This document shows, in pieces, positions 35,546-44,567 of a DNA stretch of 54,279 bases. Numbering within the stretch: position 1 is the stretch's first letter; each line of letters opens with the position of its first letter. The translations under genes were made by a program, and so were the position numbers. Location of the stretch: assembly GCF_001636695.1 (NCBI RefSeq), contig NZ_LGEL01000027.1, positions 1 through 54,279 on the forward strand, in the 5' to 3' direction. The stretch comes from Pedobacter panaciterrae. GTDB taxonomy: Bacteria; Bacteroidota; Bacteroidia; Sphingobacteriales; Sphingobacteriaceae. Under the pieces are notes generated by a model. The model made no database searches. It saw only the letters and a program-made list of their open reading frames with translations, and had not been told where the DNA came from.

Positions 35546-36919
35546 ATGAATATCATAATAACAATTACTGTTACAGCTTTAGTGGTGCTTTACGCAGGTT
35601 TGTTTAAGGCTAAAAAAGCATTATTACCCATTACTCTTATTGGGTTGCTTATTTCATTGGTTTTTGTTGCTACTTCATGGAACACTAATCAAACATATTT
35701 TGGCATGATGCAAATGGACAATTTTGCATTGGCTTTTTCGGGGATAACAATTCTGGGCACATTATTTATATTTTTACTTACACAAAATTATTTTGCAGCT
35801 GATAGTGAAAATATTGCTGAATACTTCACTTTAATATTATTTGCTCTGGCCGGTATAATAATTATGGTCTCATATAAAAACATGTCAATGTTGTTTATTG
35901 GTATTGAGATCATGTCTGTTTGTTTATATATTCTCGCGGGTATTCGAAAAAGTAACTTTGCATCTAACGAAGCTTCCTTAAAATACTTTTTGATGGGGGC
36001 ATTTTCAACGGGATTCCTCCTGTTTGGAATTACCTTAATCTATGGTGCTACCGGCTCGTTTGATTTGGAAACAATTAATCAATATTTAGTAGGTAATTAC
36101 AAGTCAATCTCTCCAATGTTTTATCCTGGAGTTATTCTGATGTTGATTGGATTAAGTTTTAAAGTCGGAGCTGCACCATTCCATTTCTGGACACCGGATG
36201 TATATGAGGGAGCACCAACTTTGATTACAACTTTCATGTCAACAGTTGTGAAAACTGCAGGTTTCGCAGCTTTTTTACGTCTTTTTGCTGATACGTTTGC
36301 ACCCCTGCATGATTTTTGGCTACCGCCACTAATAGCAATTGTTTGCATTACATTATTTATTGGAAATGTTACAGCGCTATTCCAAAAGAATTTCAAAAGA
36401 ATGCTTGCTTATTCAAGTATATCTCATGCAGGTTATCTATTGTTTTCATTAGTTACATTGTCTGCAAACTCAGCAAATAACGTATTGGTTTATGCAGCTG
36501 CTTATACTTTTGCAAGTATAATTGCCTTTGCTGTGCTTATCATGGTTAAGCAGAAAACAGGAAATGATCATTTTGATAGTTTTAACGGATTGGCTAAACG
36601 CAATCCATTAACTGCTCTGGTACTAACAATAGCAATGTTATCACTTGCAGGAATACCGTTAACAGCAGGATTCATCGGAAAATATTTAATGTTCCTGAAT
36701 GTGATGGGAGAGTATCAGATTTTTCTTGTTGCATTTGCTATTTTGAATGCTTTAGTTGGCTTCTATTATTATTTTAAAGTAATAGTAGCAATGTACTTTA
36801 AAGAAGGAAATGAGGTTGAATTGGAAGTGCCGTTTCAGTACAAAGCAGTGCTTGTTTTTTCAGTTGTAATTACATTGTTTTTAGGGGTATATCCATCTGT
36901 AATTTTAAATTTGATATAA
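35546..36919 (+). CDS. nuoN: NADH-quinone oxidoreductase subunit N
   Basis: This 457-residue antiporter-like subunit is the last gene of the nuo cluster. Its conserved parts include FIGIEIMSVCLYILAG near residue 115, KVGAAPFHFWTPDVYEGAP near residue 207 and AYSSISHAGYLL. No clear terminator follows, and the DedA gene starts 45 bp later. Confidence 0.97.
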   Translation: MNIIITITVTALVVLYAGLFKAKKALLPITLIGLLISLVFVATSWNTNQTYFGMMQMDNFALAFSGITILGTLFIFLLTQNYFAADSENIAEYFTLILFALAGIIIMVSYKNMSMLFIGIEIMSVCLYILAGIRKSNFASNEASLKYFLMGAFSTGFLLFGITLIYGATGSFDLETINQYLVGNYKSISPMFYPGVILMLIGLSFKVGAAPFHFWTPDVYEGAPTLITTFMSTVVKTAGFAAFLRLFADTFAPLHDFWLPPLIAIVCITLFIGNVTALFQKNFKRMLAYSSISHAGYLLFSLVTLSANSANNVLVYAAAYTFASIIAFAVLIMVKQKTGNDHFDSFNGLAKRNPLTALVLTIAMLSLAGIPLTAGFIGKYLMFLNVMGEYQIFLVAFAILNALVGFYYYFKVIVAMYFKEGNEVELEVPFQYKAVLVFSVVITLFLGVYPSVILNLI

Positions 36920-36964
36920 CCATTTCTCTAGATAATTATTTGTAGTTTTACGAGTAATTGAACT

Positions 36965-37627
36965 ATGCAAGATTTCTGGACCTCATTACAGCATTTTATC
37001 GACCCTGAGAAATTACTTAAAGAAGGTGGTTTTTATGTTGTAATGTTCGTTATTTTTGCCGAGACTGGTTTGTTTTTTGGATTCTTTCTGCCAGGCGATT
37101 ACCTTTTATTTCTAGCTGGAATGTTTGTTGCAACGGGAAAGTTGGATGTAAACATTTATGTGCTGATACTGGGTCTATGCCTCAGTGCTATTTCAGGTAA
37201 CTTTACCGGATATTGGTTTGGCCGAAAGACAGGACCTGTGCTTTATCATAGAAAAGATACTTTCTTCTTTAAAAAACGTTATTTGAAAGCTGCCGAGGAA
37301 TATTACAATAAACAGGGAGCTTTTGCCTTAATAATGGGAAGATTTGTCCCAATCGTTAGAACTTTTGCGCCGATTTTTGCTGGCGTAGTTAAACTGGATT
37401 TTAAGAGATTTGCATTATATAACATTGCAGGTGCAATATTATGGATAGCTTCCTTAACTTTGCTTGGTTATTTCTTAGGTAAAAGATTTGAGAAAGAAAT
37501 AACCGATTATTTATTATACATAATTATAGGCTTTATTATTGTTACAACCATTCCTCTTATCATTACGTTTGTGAAAAAGAAAGTGGTGACTAACACAGAT
37601 AAGGAAACAACAAATACAGAACAATAA
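36965..37627 (+). CDS. DedA/VTT-family membrane protein
   Basis: This 220-residue inner-membrane protein has about five hydrophobic segments. The DedA signature is clear: FGFFLPGDYLLFLAGMF (about 38-54), SGNFTGYWFGRKTGP, and the GRFVPIVRTFAPIFAG block around residue 125 with its two conserved Arg. DedA proteins are implicated in lipid-carrier translocation (undecaprenyl phosphate) and membrane homeostasis. It runs 9 bp ahead of the pyrophosphatase gene and is probably cotranscribed with it. Confidence 0.93.
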   Translation: MQDFWTSLQHFIDPEKLLKEGGFYVVMFVIFAETGLFFGFFLPGDYLLFLAGMFVATGKLDVNIYVLILGLCLSAISGNFTGYWFGRKTGPVLYHRKDTFFFKKRYLKAAEEYYNKQGAFALIMGRFVPIVRTFAPIFAGVVKLDFKRFALYNIAGAILWIASLTLLGYFLGKRFEKEITDYLLYIIIGFIIVTTIPLIITFVKKKVVTNTDKETTNTEQ

Positions 37628-37635
37628 AATAAAAA

Positions 37636-38190
37636 ATGAGTAATTACGATCATCATCCATGGCACAGCGTTTCTCCAGGTGAGAATTTACCTGAAATTGT
37701 CAACGCCATTATAGAAATCCCAAAAGGTTCAAAAGCGAAATATGAAATTGATAAAGAGTCTAATTTGATTAAGTTAGACAGAGTGCTTTTCTCTTCAGTG
37801 ATGTATCCAGCCAACTATGGCTTTATTCCGCAGACATATTGCGATGATAATGACCCACTTGATATTCTGGTATTGTGCTCGGTGGATGTTTATCCATTAT
37901 CCATTATTGAAGCTAAAGTTATCGGAGTAATGCATATGGTAGATAATGGCGAACAAGATGATAAGATCATTGCTGTAGCTAAAAACGATATGTCAGTTAA
38001 TTACATTAATGATTTAGCAGATTTACCTCCGCATACAATGAAAGAAATAGTTAAGTTCTTCCAGGATTATAAAGCACTTGAAGAAAAGAAAGTAACTATT
38101 GAGCATCTGTTAGGTGTAAGATACGCGCATAAAGTCATACAGGAAAGCATTGCTCTCTATGACGAAAAGTTTAGAAATAACAATTCTTAA
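37636..38190 (+). CDS. ppa: Inorganic pyrophosphatase, family I
   Basis: This 184-residue soluble enzyme hydrolyses pyrophosphate to two phosphates. The metal-binding signature DDNDPLDILVL is intact at about 74-84. Other active-site segments are KGSKAKYEID, MYPANYGFIPQTY and a later NDMSVNYINDL. The stop codon overlaps the next start by one base. Confidence 0.96.
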   Translation: MSNYDHHPWHSVSPGENLPEIVNAIIEIPKGSKAKYEIDKESNLIKLDRVLFSSVMYPANYGFIPQTYCDDNDPLDILVLCSVDVYPLSIIEAKVIGVMHMVDNGEQDDKIIAVAKNDMSVNYINDLADLPPHTMKEIVKFFQDYKALEEKKVTIEHLLGVRYAHKVIQESIALYDEKFRNNNS

Positions 38191-39506
38191 TGGAAGGTCT
38201 CAAGATATTTTTAACATTCTTCTTAGTAGCGCTGAACGGATTTTTCGTTGCAGCAGAATTTGCAATTGTAAAGGTTAGAGCCTCGCAAATTGAAATTAAA
38301 GCGAAATCCGGAAGTAGGGTTGCCAATATCGCAAAATATATTACCCAGCATCTTGATGGCTATCTGGCCGCAACACAGCTGGGTATTACTCTTGCCTCTC
38401 TTGGACTAGGTTGGGTTGGCGAATCTGTAATGCATAACATTGTTCATGATGCGTTGATTAACTTTAATCTATCAGAGGTTTACATCACCTCTATATCTAC
38501 GTTTATTGCATTTTTGTTTATTACAGTGATGCACATCGTATTTGGAGAACTTGCTCCAAAGTCGGTAGCAATACAAAGACCGGTAGCCACAACCTTGTTT
38601 ATTGCTGTCCCACTTCAGGCGTTCTATTGGCTGTTCAGACCTTTTATATGGGTTCTGAATGGTTTAGCTAATGTAATCCTTAAGTTATTTGGTATATCCA
38701 ATGTTGGGGGACATGAATCTGTGCATAGTACCGAAGAGCTATATTATTTATTAGATCAGGGTAAAGAAAGTGGTGCCCTCGATACCAATGAACATGAACT
38801 CATTAGGAATGTTTTTGATTTTAATGAGCGTGTCGTTAAAAACATTATGGTTCCAAGAACTAAAATTTCTGGAATTGAATTATCTACACCTAAACAGGAG
38901 GTTGTAGAGACAATAATTGGTGAAGGATATTCAAGGATGCCTGTTTATGATGATATAATTGATAAAATTATAGGAATTATACATGCAAAAGATATTCTTC
39001 CATTATTGGCAGGAAATAAAGAATGGTCTTTAAGTGATATTATCAGGAAACCATACTTTGTCCCTGAAACAAAAAAGATAAATGACCTGTTAAGTGAACT
39101 TCAGCAAAAAAGAATTCAGATTGCTATTGTAATTGATGAATTCGGTGGCACAGCCGGAATGGTAACTCTTGAAGATATTGTAGAAGAAATTGTTGGAGAG
39201 ATACAGGATGAATATGATGAAGAAAAGCCAACAGTAGAAAAAATATCAGATACAGAGTTCATCATTAATGCTTATGCAACTGTTTACGATGTAAATGAAC
39301 ATTTACCTCATGATTTACCGGAAGACGAAGATTTTGACACAGTAGGAGGTCTAGTTTCTCATGCATTTGGAAAGATTCCTGAGGTAGGAGACAGCGAAGA
39401 ATGTTACGGATATTTATTTACGATCTTAAAGAAAACAGAACAGAATATAGAAACCATAAAACTGGAGCTCGTAATTAGCAAGAGCGATATGGTTGACAAT
39501 CATTAA
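38190..39506 (+). CDS. CNNM/CorC-type membrane protein with CBS domains (hemolysin-related)
   Basis: This 438-residue protein has an N-terminal DUF21 membrane domain (about 1-190), two CBS domains (about 215-335, with VPRTKISGIELSTPKQEVV and GGTAGMVTLEDIVEEIVG) and a C-terminal CorC-HlyC transporter-associated domain (about 350-430). Family members are linked to magnesium or cobalt efflux. The old hemolysin name does not imply toxicity here. It is in the ppa-rsmE run of tightly spaced genes. Confidence 0.92.
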   Translation: MEGLKIFLTFFLVALNGFFVAAEFAIVKVRASQIEIKAKSGSRVANIAKYITQHLDGYLAATQLGITLASLGLGWVGESVMHNIVHDALINFNLSEVYITSISTFIAFLFITVMHIVFGELAPKSVAIQRPVATTLFIAVPLQAFYWLFRPFIWVLNGLANVILKLFGISNVGGHESVHSTEELYYLLDQGKESGALDTNEHELIRNVFDFNERVVKNIMVPRTKISGIELSTPKQEVVETIIGEGYSRMPVYDDIIDKIIGIIHAKDILPLLAGNKEWSLSDIIRKPYFVPETKKINDLLSELQQKRIQIAIVIDEFGGTAGMVTLEDIVEEIVGEIQDEYDEEKPTVEKISDTEFIINAYATVYDVNEHLPHDLPEDEDFDTVGGLVSHAFGKIPEVGDSEECYGYLFTILKKTEQNIETIKLELVISKSDMVDNH

Positions 39507-39517
39507 TCCATTTTGTA

Positions 39518-40222
39518 ATGCATGTTTTTTATACACCAGACATCACTTCTAATGAATATGTCTTAAATGAGGATGAAAGTAAACATTGCATTAAAGTTTT
39601 AAGGTTAAATATTGGAACAGAAGTCTATCTCATTGATGGCATAGGGGGACTTTACAAAGCTGAAATTATTAGTCAAACAAAGAAAAATGTTACGCTAAAG
39701 GTCATTGAAGCTACTCATAACTATAACAAACGGAACCATAGCCTTCATATTGCAGTCGCACCAACCAAGAATATTGATCGATTAGAATGGTTTCTTGAAA
39801 AGGCAACAGAAATTGGTATTGAAGAGATAACGCCAGTCATTTGTGATAGATCTGAACGTCGCATAGTTAAAGAAGATAGGTTGATTAAGGTAGTTACCTC
39901 TGCCGTTAAGCAATCACTTCAGGCCTATCACCCTAAGATCAACCCTCAAATTAATTTCTCGGATTTCTTAAAAATAGAAAACGAATCTAATAAGATGATA
40001 GCTCATTGTATTGATCAATCGTCTCGACAATATATAAATCAGATTGCCAAACCTCATCAAAATTATACGATCTTAATAGGACCTGAAGGTGACTTTACTC
40101 CTGCAGAGATTGAATTGGCTTTGCAAAATGACTATAAACCATTAACTTTAGGTAATACACGACTAAGAACTGAAACAGCTGCTTTAGCTGCCTGTTTTGA
40201 AGTGAATTATTTAAATAGATGA
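39518..40222 (+). CDS. rsmE: 16S rRNA (uracil-1498-N3)-methyltransferase
   Basis: This 234-residue SPOUT-class enzyme methylates U1498 of 16S rRNA using SAM. The SAM-binding trefoil knot is visible in ILIGPEGDFTPAEIELA (about 186-202) and LGNTRLRTETAALAA near the C-terminus. The N-terminal PUA-like domain precedes it, and EWFLEKATEIGIEEITPV is also a family block. It overlaps the next gene by 4 bp (ATGA). Confidence 0.95.
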   Translation: MHVFYTPDITSNEYVLNEDESKHCIKVLRLNIGTEVYLIDGIGGLYKAEIISQTKKNVTLKVIEATHNYNKRNHSLHIAVAPTKNIDRLEWFLEKATEIGIEEITPVICDRSERRIVKEDRLIKVVTSAVKQSLQAYHPKINPQINFSDFLKIENESNKMIAHCIDQSSRQYINQIAKPHQNYTILIGPEGDFTPAEIELALQNDYKPLTLGNTRLRTETAALAACFEVNYLNR

Positions 40223-40875
40223 AGTTTATCCCCATTGTTTTCGCAGGAATAATTTTACTATTCTCAAGCTTTTATTCCCCTACTTATAAATTAGCAAAGC
40301 TAAAGTATAACGGTGGTGGAGATTGGTATGCTAATAGAACAGCACTTCCTAACCTTATTGACTTTTGTAATAAGAACCTGCAAACCAACTTTGCGCCTCA
40401 GGAGGCAATTGTTGAAGCTGGAAGCCCGGAAATATTTAATTATCCATTTGTATACCTTACGGGGCATGGGAATGTAGTCTTTAGCAATGCTGAAGCCAAT
40501 AATCTTCGTAAATATTTAATCGGCGGGGGCTTCTTACATATTGATGATAATTATGGCCTGGATAAATTTATTCGTAAAGAAATGAAGAAGGTATTCCCTG
40601 AATTAACATTTTCGGAGTTGCCCGCTAATCATTCGATATACAATCAAAAATTTAAGTTTCCCAATGGATTGCCTAAGATTCATGAACATGATGGTAAAAG
40701 ACCTCAGGGTTTTGCCTTAATCTGGGAAGGCCGCATCGTTTGTTATTACACTTATGAGTGCGATTTAGGGAATGGTTGGGAAGATTATGGTACTTATCCC
40801 GACGATACTCAGGAAAAGCGCTCCAGTGCGCTTAAAATGGGCGCAAATTTAATTCAATATGCATTAACCCAATAG
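40219..40875 (+). CDS. DUF4159 exported protein
   Basis: This 218-residue protein has an N-terminal signal-like helix (about 1-19). The body matches DUF4159: LKYNGGGDWYANRTALPNL, YLTGHGNVVFS and GGFLHIDDNYGLD are its conserved parts. The fold resembles the class I amidotransferase-like family. The function is unknown. It starts in the last four bases of rsmE and ends 2 bp before the biotin carrier gene, so it is part of the same transcript. Confidence 0.9.
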   Translation: MKFIPIVFAGIILLFSSFYSPTYKLAKLKYNGGGDWYANRTALPNLIDFCNKNLQTNFAPQEAIVEAGSPEIFNYPFVYLTGHGNVVFSNAEANNLRKYLIGGGFLHIDDNYGLDKFIRKEMKKVFPELTFSELPANHSIYNQKFKFPNGLPKIHEHDGKRPQGFALIWEGRIVCYYTYECDLGNGWEDYGTYPDDTQEKRSSALKMGANLIQYALTQ

Positions 40876-40877
40876 TT

Positions 40878-41375
40878 ATGAAGGTAAAAGTGAATGAACA
40901 TTACAACTTCAATGTTGAAATTAATAACGATCTATTGAGCGTTAATGGCGAGGAGGTTGCTGTAGATTCAAAAAGCCTTGGTAATGCACATACTCATATT
41001 CTCTATAAAAATAAATCTTATAGCATAGAGGTAGTTTCCGAGAACAAATCTGATAAAACAAGTATAATCAAGGTAAATGGGACGCTATACTCCATAGAAA
41101 TCGAAGATCAGTATGATCAATTACTGAAGCAATTGGGAATGGATAACGCTCAGGCAAGCAAGGTTAGCGAAATTAAAGCTCCTATGCCGGGTCTGGTTCT
41201 GAGTGTCCTCGTAACTGAAGGACAAGAAGTAAATAAAGGAGATAGTTTAATAGTACTCGAGGCTATGAAAATGGAAAACGTTATTAAATCTCCTGCTTCG
41301 GGAATTGTTAAAAATATTCTGGTCCGTAAAACGGATAAGGTAGAGAAGAATGAAATATTAATACAATTTCAGTAA
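40878..41375 (+). CDS. Biotin/lipoyl carrier protein (BCCP-like)
   Basis: This 165-residue protein has a C-terminal biotinyl domain (about 100-165). The modified Lys is in the canonical EAMKMEN motif at about residue 131, and the hinge PMPGLVLSVLV is intact. The N-terminal part is a beta-rich linker unlike the long Ala/Pro linker of accB. It resembles the biotin-carrier subunits of acyl-CoA carboxylases or oxaloacetate-decarboxylase-like enzymes. No carboxyltransferase or biotin carboxylase gene is adjacent, so its partner must lie elsewhere. Confidence 0.9.
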   Translation: MKVKVNEHYNFNVEINNDLLSVNGEEVAVDSKSLGNAHTHILYKNKSYSIEVVSENKSDKTSIIKVNGTLYSIEIEDQYDQLLKQLGMDNAQASKVSEIKAPMPGLVLSVLVTEGQEVNKGDSLIVLEAMKMENVIKSPASGIVKNILVRKTDKVEKNEILIQFQ

Positions 41376-41438
41376 ATAAAAAGGGGATTTCGAAAAAGGT
41401 AAGGTCGCCGTGCTAATGACATCATTATATCACTCATC

Positions 41439-41533
41439 TCGTTATCTCGACGATAGGAGAGATCTCTTGTTTATGCCAATACCCTTGCAGATACTTCGCC
41501 ATCAAGAGATCTCTCCTATCGTCGAGATGACGA
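41439..41533. repeat. Long inverted repeat in the intergenic gap
   Basis: A perfect 26-base arm at 41444-41469 is repeated in inverted form at 41503-41528, with a 33-base spacer. Beyond one mismatch (41443/41529) the pairing extends by four more bases on each side. The core GAGAGATCTCTC within each arm is itself palindromic. The arms start ATCTCGACGATAGGAGAGAT. It lies between the biotin carrier gene and the convergent gldJ, so it may act as a bidirectional terminator. The size and layout also fit a dispersed REP-like intergenic element of Sphingobacteriaceae, which would need a genome-wide search. Confidence 0.9.
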
Positions 41534-41561
41534 TTTGGACTCCTCCTTTTACATCATATTA

Positions 41562-43151
41562 TTACTTGCCACTTCTAAACGCCTTTTGCGGTTTAGTTTT
41601 GAATTGAGGTTTTCCCATAGATCTAATTTCAGAAGCTCCTAGCATCGTCATTGCGCACCTGAAGCCAATATCGGCCGTTGCTTCATCCTGTTGAAGGAAT
41701 CTTCTTGTCGCAGGATTTAACCATATTGCCTGGTCATCCCACGATCCGCCTTTATATACTCTCGATTTATCAGTAATAAGAGTAATTTCACCATACAAGT
41801 CATTAGTTGCCTGATCACGATATCCTCTTTGGTCAGCATAAGTATTAACGGAGTCTGCAGGTTTATTTGCGGCAGCTTGTTTCTCTGCCCATGTTTGTTT
41901 TCTGGCTGATACAGCGGAGATCATCACAGGTCGGTTGTGTTTATCTTTTTCTATTCTTCCAGTATTAGCATCAGCCACTTTTTTGTCTTCATAGAAGTTT
42001 CCTCTGTAAGGGTTAAATGCATCGGCAGCTTCAAAAGTTTTAGATCTATAAACATCTGCAACCCATTCATTTACATTTCCAGCCATATTGTACAGACCAA
42101 AATCGTTAGGTAAGTAAGATCTCACCGGAACAGTTAGACCGCCTTTATCATTTAAAGAGCCTCCTACACCCATGTAGTCACCTTTTGTCCTTTTAAAGTT
42201 GGCTAATATCAAGCCACGTGTTCTTTTCTTTGCTGAACTTAATCCAAGACCATTCCATGGATAAATTTTGTTTTCATGTATATTTTCGTACTCTGTGTTG
42301 CCTATTAACCCAAGTGCAGCATATTCCCATTCAGCTTCAGTTGGCAGACGATAAGGCTGTTTTAAAATCCCGTCTTCCAGCCTTACATTTCTAGTCGCAC
42401 CTTTATTTCCATTAGCACCAGCATCAGCTGCCTTAGCATTGGTTGGACTTAAATCTTTCATTGCTTTTTTACCTTTATCATCATACTGGCCATTTAAGTA
42501 GATTTCAGTATTAAAAGGTTCGGTAGGTCTTGAACTTGCAGCGGCAACACCAGTTCTGGTATCTCCGTTTATATCTTTAAAGCTCGTCATGTAACCCTTG
42601 TCACGAAGCAGTAATTCGTTTACCCGATCGGTTCTCCAATCACAATATCTTGCGGCCTGTTCCCAGGTGACGCCAACTACAGGATAATCCTGATAAGCAG
42701 GGTGCCTCAAATAGTTATCTACATAAGGTTCATTGTATGATAATGGTCTTCGCCAAACCAGAGTATCAGGTATCTCGTTGTAATAGTATTCGTAATCAGT
42801 TGGATAGCTGGTTCTTATCCAATTCAAGTATTCTAGCCAGTTAGTGTTTGAAACTTCAGTTTCATCCATATAAAAAGAAGAAACAGTAGTTTCCCTTTTA
42901 TGGTTGTAAGAGCTTAGTTCTTGCCCGGCAACGTTTATTGCGCTACCACTCATTACAAAAACACCGCCTTCAATTTCAACTAAGCCGGGTCCAGGGCCTC
43001 TTTTGAATTTATTGTTAACCTGGAATCCTCCATATTCTTTTTTGTTATAGGCGAGCCCTGTTTTGTCCGACGTTCCTGATTTTGATTTACAAGACATAAG
43101 AGAGGCTACAAGTGCAAGATATGCAAGCGAGTATAGGTATGATTTTTTCAT
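41562..43151 (-). CDS. gldJ: GldJ-like lipoprotein (SUMF1/formylglycine-enzyme fold), type IX secretion
   Basis: This protein of about 529 residues starts at ATG 43151, chosen over an upstream TTG. It has a lipoprotein signal with Cys at residue 21 (SLMSC). The body is a sulfatase-modifying-factor fold: GLVEIEGGVFVMSGS, YPVVGVTWEQAARYCDWRTD, YRLPTEAEWEYAALG, NMAGNVNEWVADVY and the C-terminal ATRRFLQQDEATADIGFRCA block. These match GldJ, which stabilises the motor/secretion machinery of the type IX system, better than GldK. It is divergent from porV. Confidence 0.9.
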   Translation of the reverse strand: MKKSYLYSLAYLALVASLMSCKSKSGTSDKTGLAYNKKEYGGFQVNNKFKRGPGPGLVEIEGGVFVMSGSAINVAGQELSSYNHKRETTVSSFYMDETEVSNTNWLEYLNWIRTSYPTDYEYYYNEIPDTLVWRRPLSYNEPYVDNYLRHPAYQDYPVVGVTWEQAARYCDWRTDRVNELLLRDKGYMTSFKDINGDTRTGVAAASSRPTEPFNTEIYLNGQYDDKGKKAMKDLSPTNAKAADAGANGNKGATRNVRLEDGILKQPYRLPTEAEWEYAALGLIGNTEYENIHENKIYPWNGLGLSSAKKRTRGLILANFKRTKGDYMGVGGSLNDKGGLTVPVRSYLPNDFGLYNMAGNVNEWVADVYRSKTFEAADAFNPYRGNFYEDKKVADANTGRIEKDKHNRPVMISAVSARKQTWAEKQAAANKPADSVNTYADQRGYRDQATNDLYGEITLITDKSRVYKGGSWDDQAIWLNPATRRFLQQDEATADIGFRCAMTMLGASEIRSMGKPQFKTKPQKAFRSGK

Positions 43152-43362
43152 TGGGTCATGCAAATAGTTACTCTAATCGTTAAAACTACACAAAAAAACG
43201 TGTTCTCTCCAAAAAAAACTTTCTTTATAAAATGGAATAAATTATCTCCGGATAGAAATTTCTAATAGGATCCTGTTCAAATGCTTTGGAAACAGACGGA
43301 ATACTTTGAAATTAATGAACACTATGTTAACTTGCGCAAGTAGTATTAATTATACGGGACAA

Positions 43363-44541
43363 ATGAATTTAAGGTACTCATTAAAAACTGTTTTAAGCAT
43401 TTTTTCTCTAGTAACAGTTTCTATAGGAGTGTTTGCTCAGGAAGTACAGCCTGGTACCCAAACAAATGGGAGTAGCCCGAACAACATAATTACGGCAGTG
43501 CCTTTCCTGCTAATTACTCCTGATGCCCGAATTGGGGGGATGGGAGATGCAGGGGTTGCAATTAGTCCTGATGCAAATTCAATGAGCATCAATCCTTCAA
43601 AATTAGCTTTTTTGGATAAACCATATGGATTTTCGGCTTCTTATAGCCCTTGGCTAAAAAGCTTGGTTCCTGATATTAATCTGGCATATCTGAGCGGTTT
43701 TTACAAGCTTAATGACGAAAGTACACTCGGGAGTTCTTTAAGATATTTTTCTTTAGGCGAAATACAGTTTGTGGATATTAATCAGCAGGATCTTGGGGTG
43801 TATAGTCCAAATGAACTGGCCTTGGATGTAACTTATGCAAGAAGATTTGGCAGTTCATTTTCATTGGGTACATCATTAAGATACATTTACTCTAATCTTC
43901 TATCTGGCCAGTTTGCAGCAGGACAGCAAACTCAGGCTGGTTCCGCAATTGCAGTTGATGTTTCTGCTTATTACAAGAAGCCAACTATCTTTTTGGGTAC
44001 CGACGCTATTATTTCTGCTGGTGTTAACATTTCAAATATTGGTACAAAGATTAGCTACGTACAAGGAGGGGAGAAAAATTTTCTGCCAACAAATTTTAAA
44101 ATAGGTGGTGCTTCAACTTTTTTAATTGATGATTACAATCAATTTACCTTCGCTCTTGATTTTAATAAGCTATTGGTACCAACACAACCCAGGTACGACC
44201 AGAATGGAAAGATAATCGCAGGTAAGGATCCTAATCGCTCAGTTCCATCTGGCATATTTGGATCATTTAATGATGCTCCGGGAGGTTTTTCAGAAGAATT
44301 AAGGGAAATCAACATAGCGGTAGGAGTAGAGTACTGGTATAATCAGCAGTTTGCCCTGAGAGCTGGGTATTTCTATGAAAACCCTCAAAAGGGAGATAGA
44401 AGGTACTTTACACTTGGTGCCGGATTAAAGTACAATGTTTTTAATATAGACTTTGCTTATCTGGCTGCAAATGCACAGAAGAGTCCATTAGCAAATACAT
44501 TACGTTTTACATTGCTTTTCAATTTTGGCGATGCCAAATAA
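43363..44541 (+). CDS. porV: PorV-like type IX secretion outer membrane protein
   Basis: This protein of about 392 residues starts at ATG 43363, which puts the signal peptide (ending near VFAQ) at the very N-terminus. Upstream in-frame starts at 43306 (TTG) and 43315 (ATG) would give an atypical extension. The mature part begins with NNIITAVPFLLITPDARIGG and GMGDAGVAISPDANSMSINP, hallmarks of PorV, and then forms an FadL-like beta-barrel. PorV shuttles cargo proteins of the type IX secretion system to the surface attachment complex. It is divergent from gldJ and 26 bp ahead of ispF. Confidence 0.92.
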   Translation: MNLRYSLKTVLSIFSLVTVSIGVFAQEVQPGTQTNGSSPNNIITAVPFLLITPDARIGGMGDAGVAISPDANSMSINPSKLAFLDKPYGFSASYSPWLKSLVPDINLAYLSGFYKLNDESTLGSSLRYFSLGEIQFVDINQQDLGVYSPNELALDVTYARRFGSSFSLGTSLRYIYSNLLSGQFAAGQQTQAGSAIAVDVSAYYKKPTIFLGTDAIISAGVNISNIGTKISYVQGGEKNFLPTNFKIGGASTFLIDDYNQFTFALDFNKLLVPTQPRYDQNGKIIAGKDPNRSVPSGIFGSFNDAPGGFSEELREINIAVGVEYWYNQQFALRAGYFYENPQKGDRRYFTLGAGLKYNVFNIDFAYLAANAQKSPLANTLRFTLLFNFGDAK

Positions 44542-44567
44542 CAGTATATAACAACACAATTAAACAA

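Noticed and set aside
38190-39506. Treating the CBS-domain protein as a toxin (hemolysin)
   Set aside because: The DUF21-CBS-CorC layout is that of ion-transport-related membrane proteins; the old name is historical.
43306-43362. TTG or ATG starts that would add up to 19 residues to PorV
   Set aside because: They would bury the signal peptide behind an atypical polar extension; ATG 43363 places it at the N-terminus.
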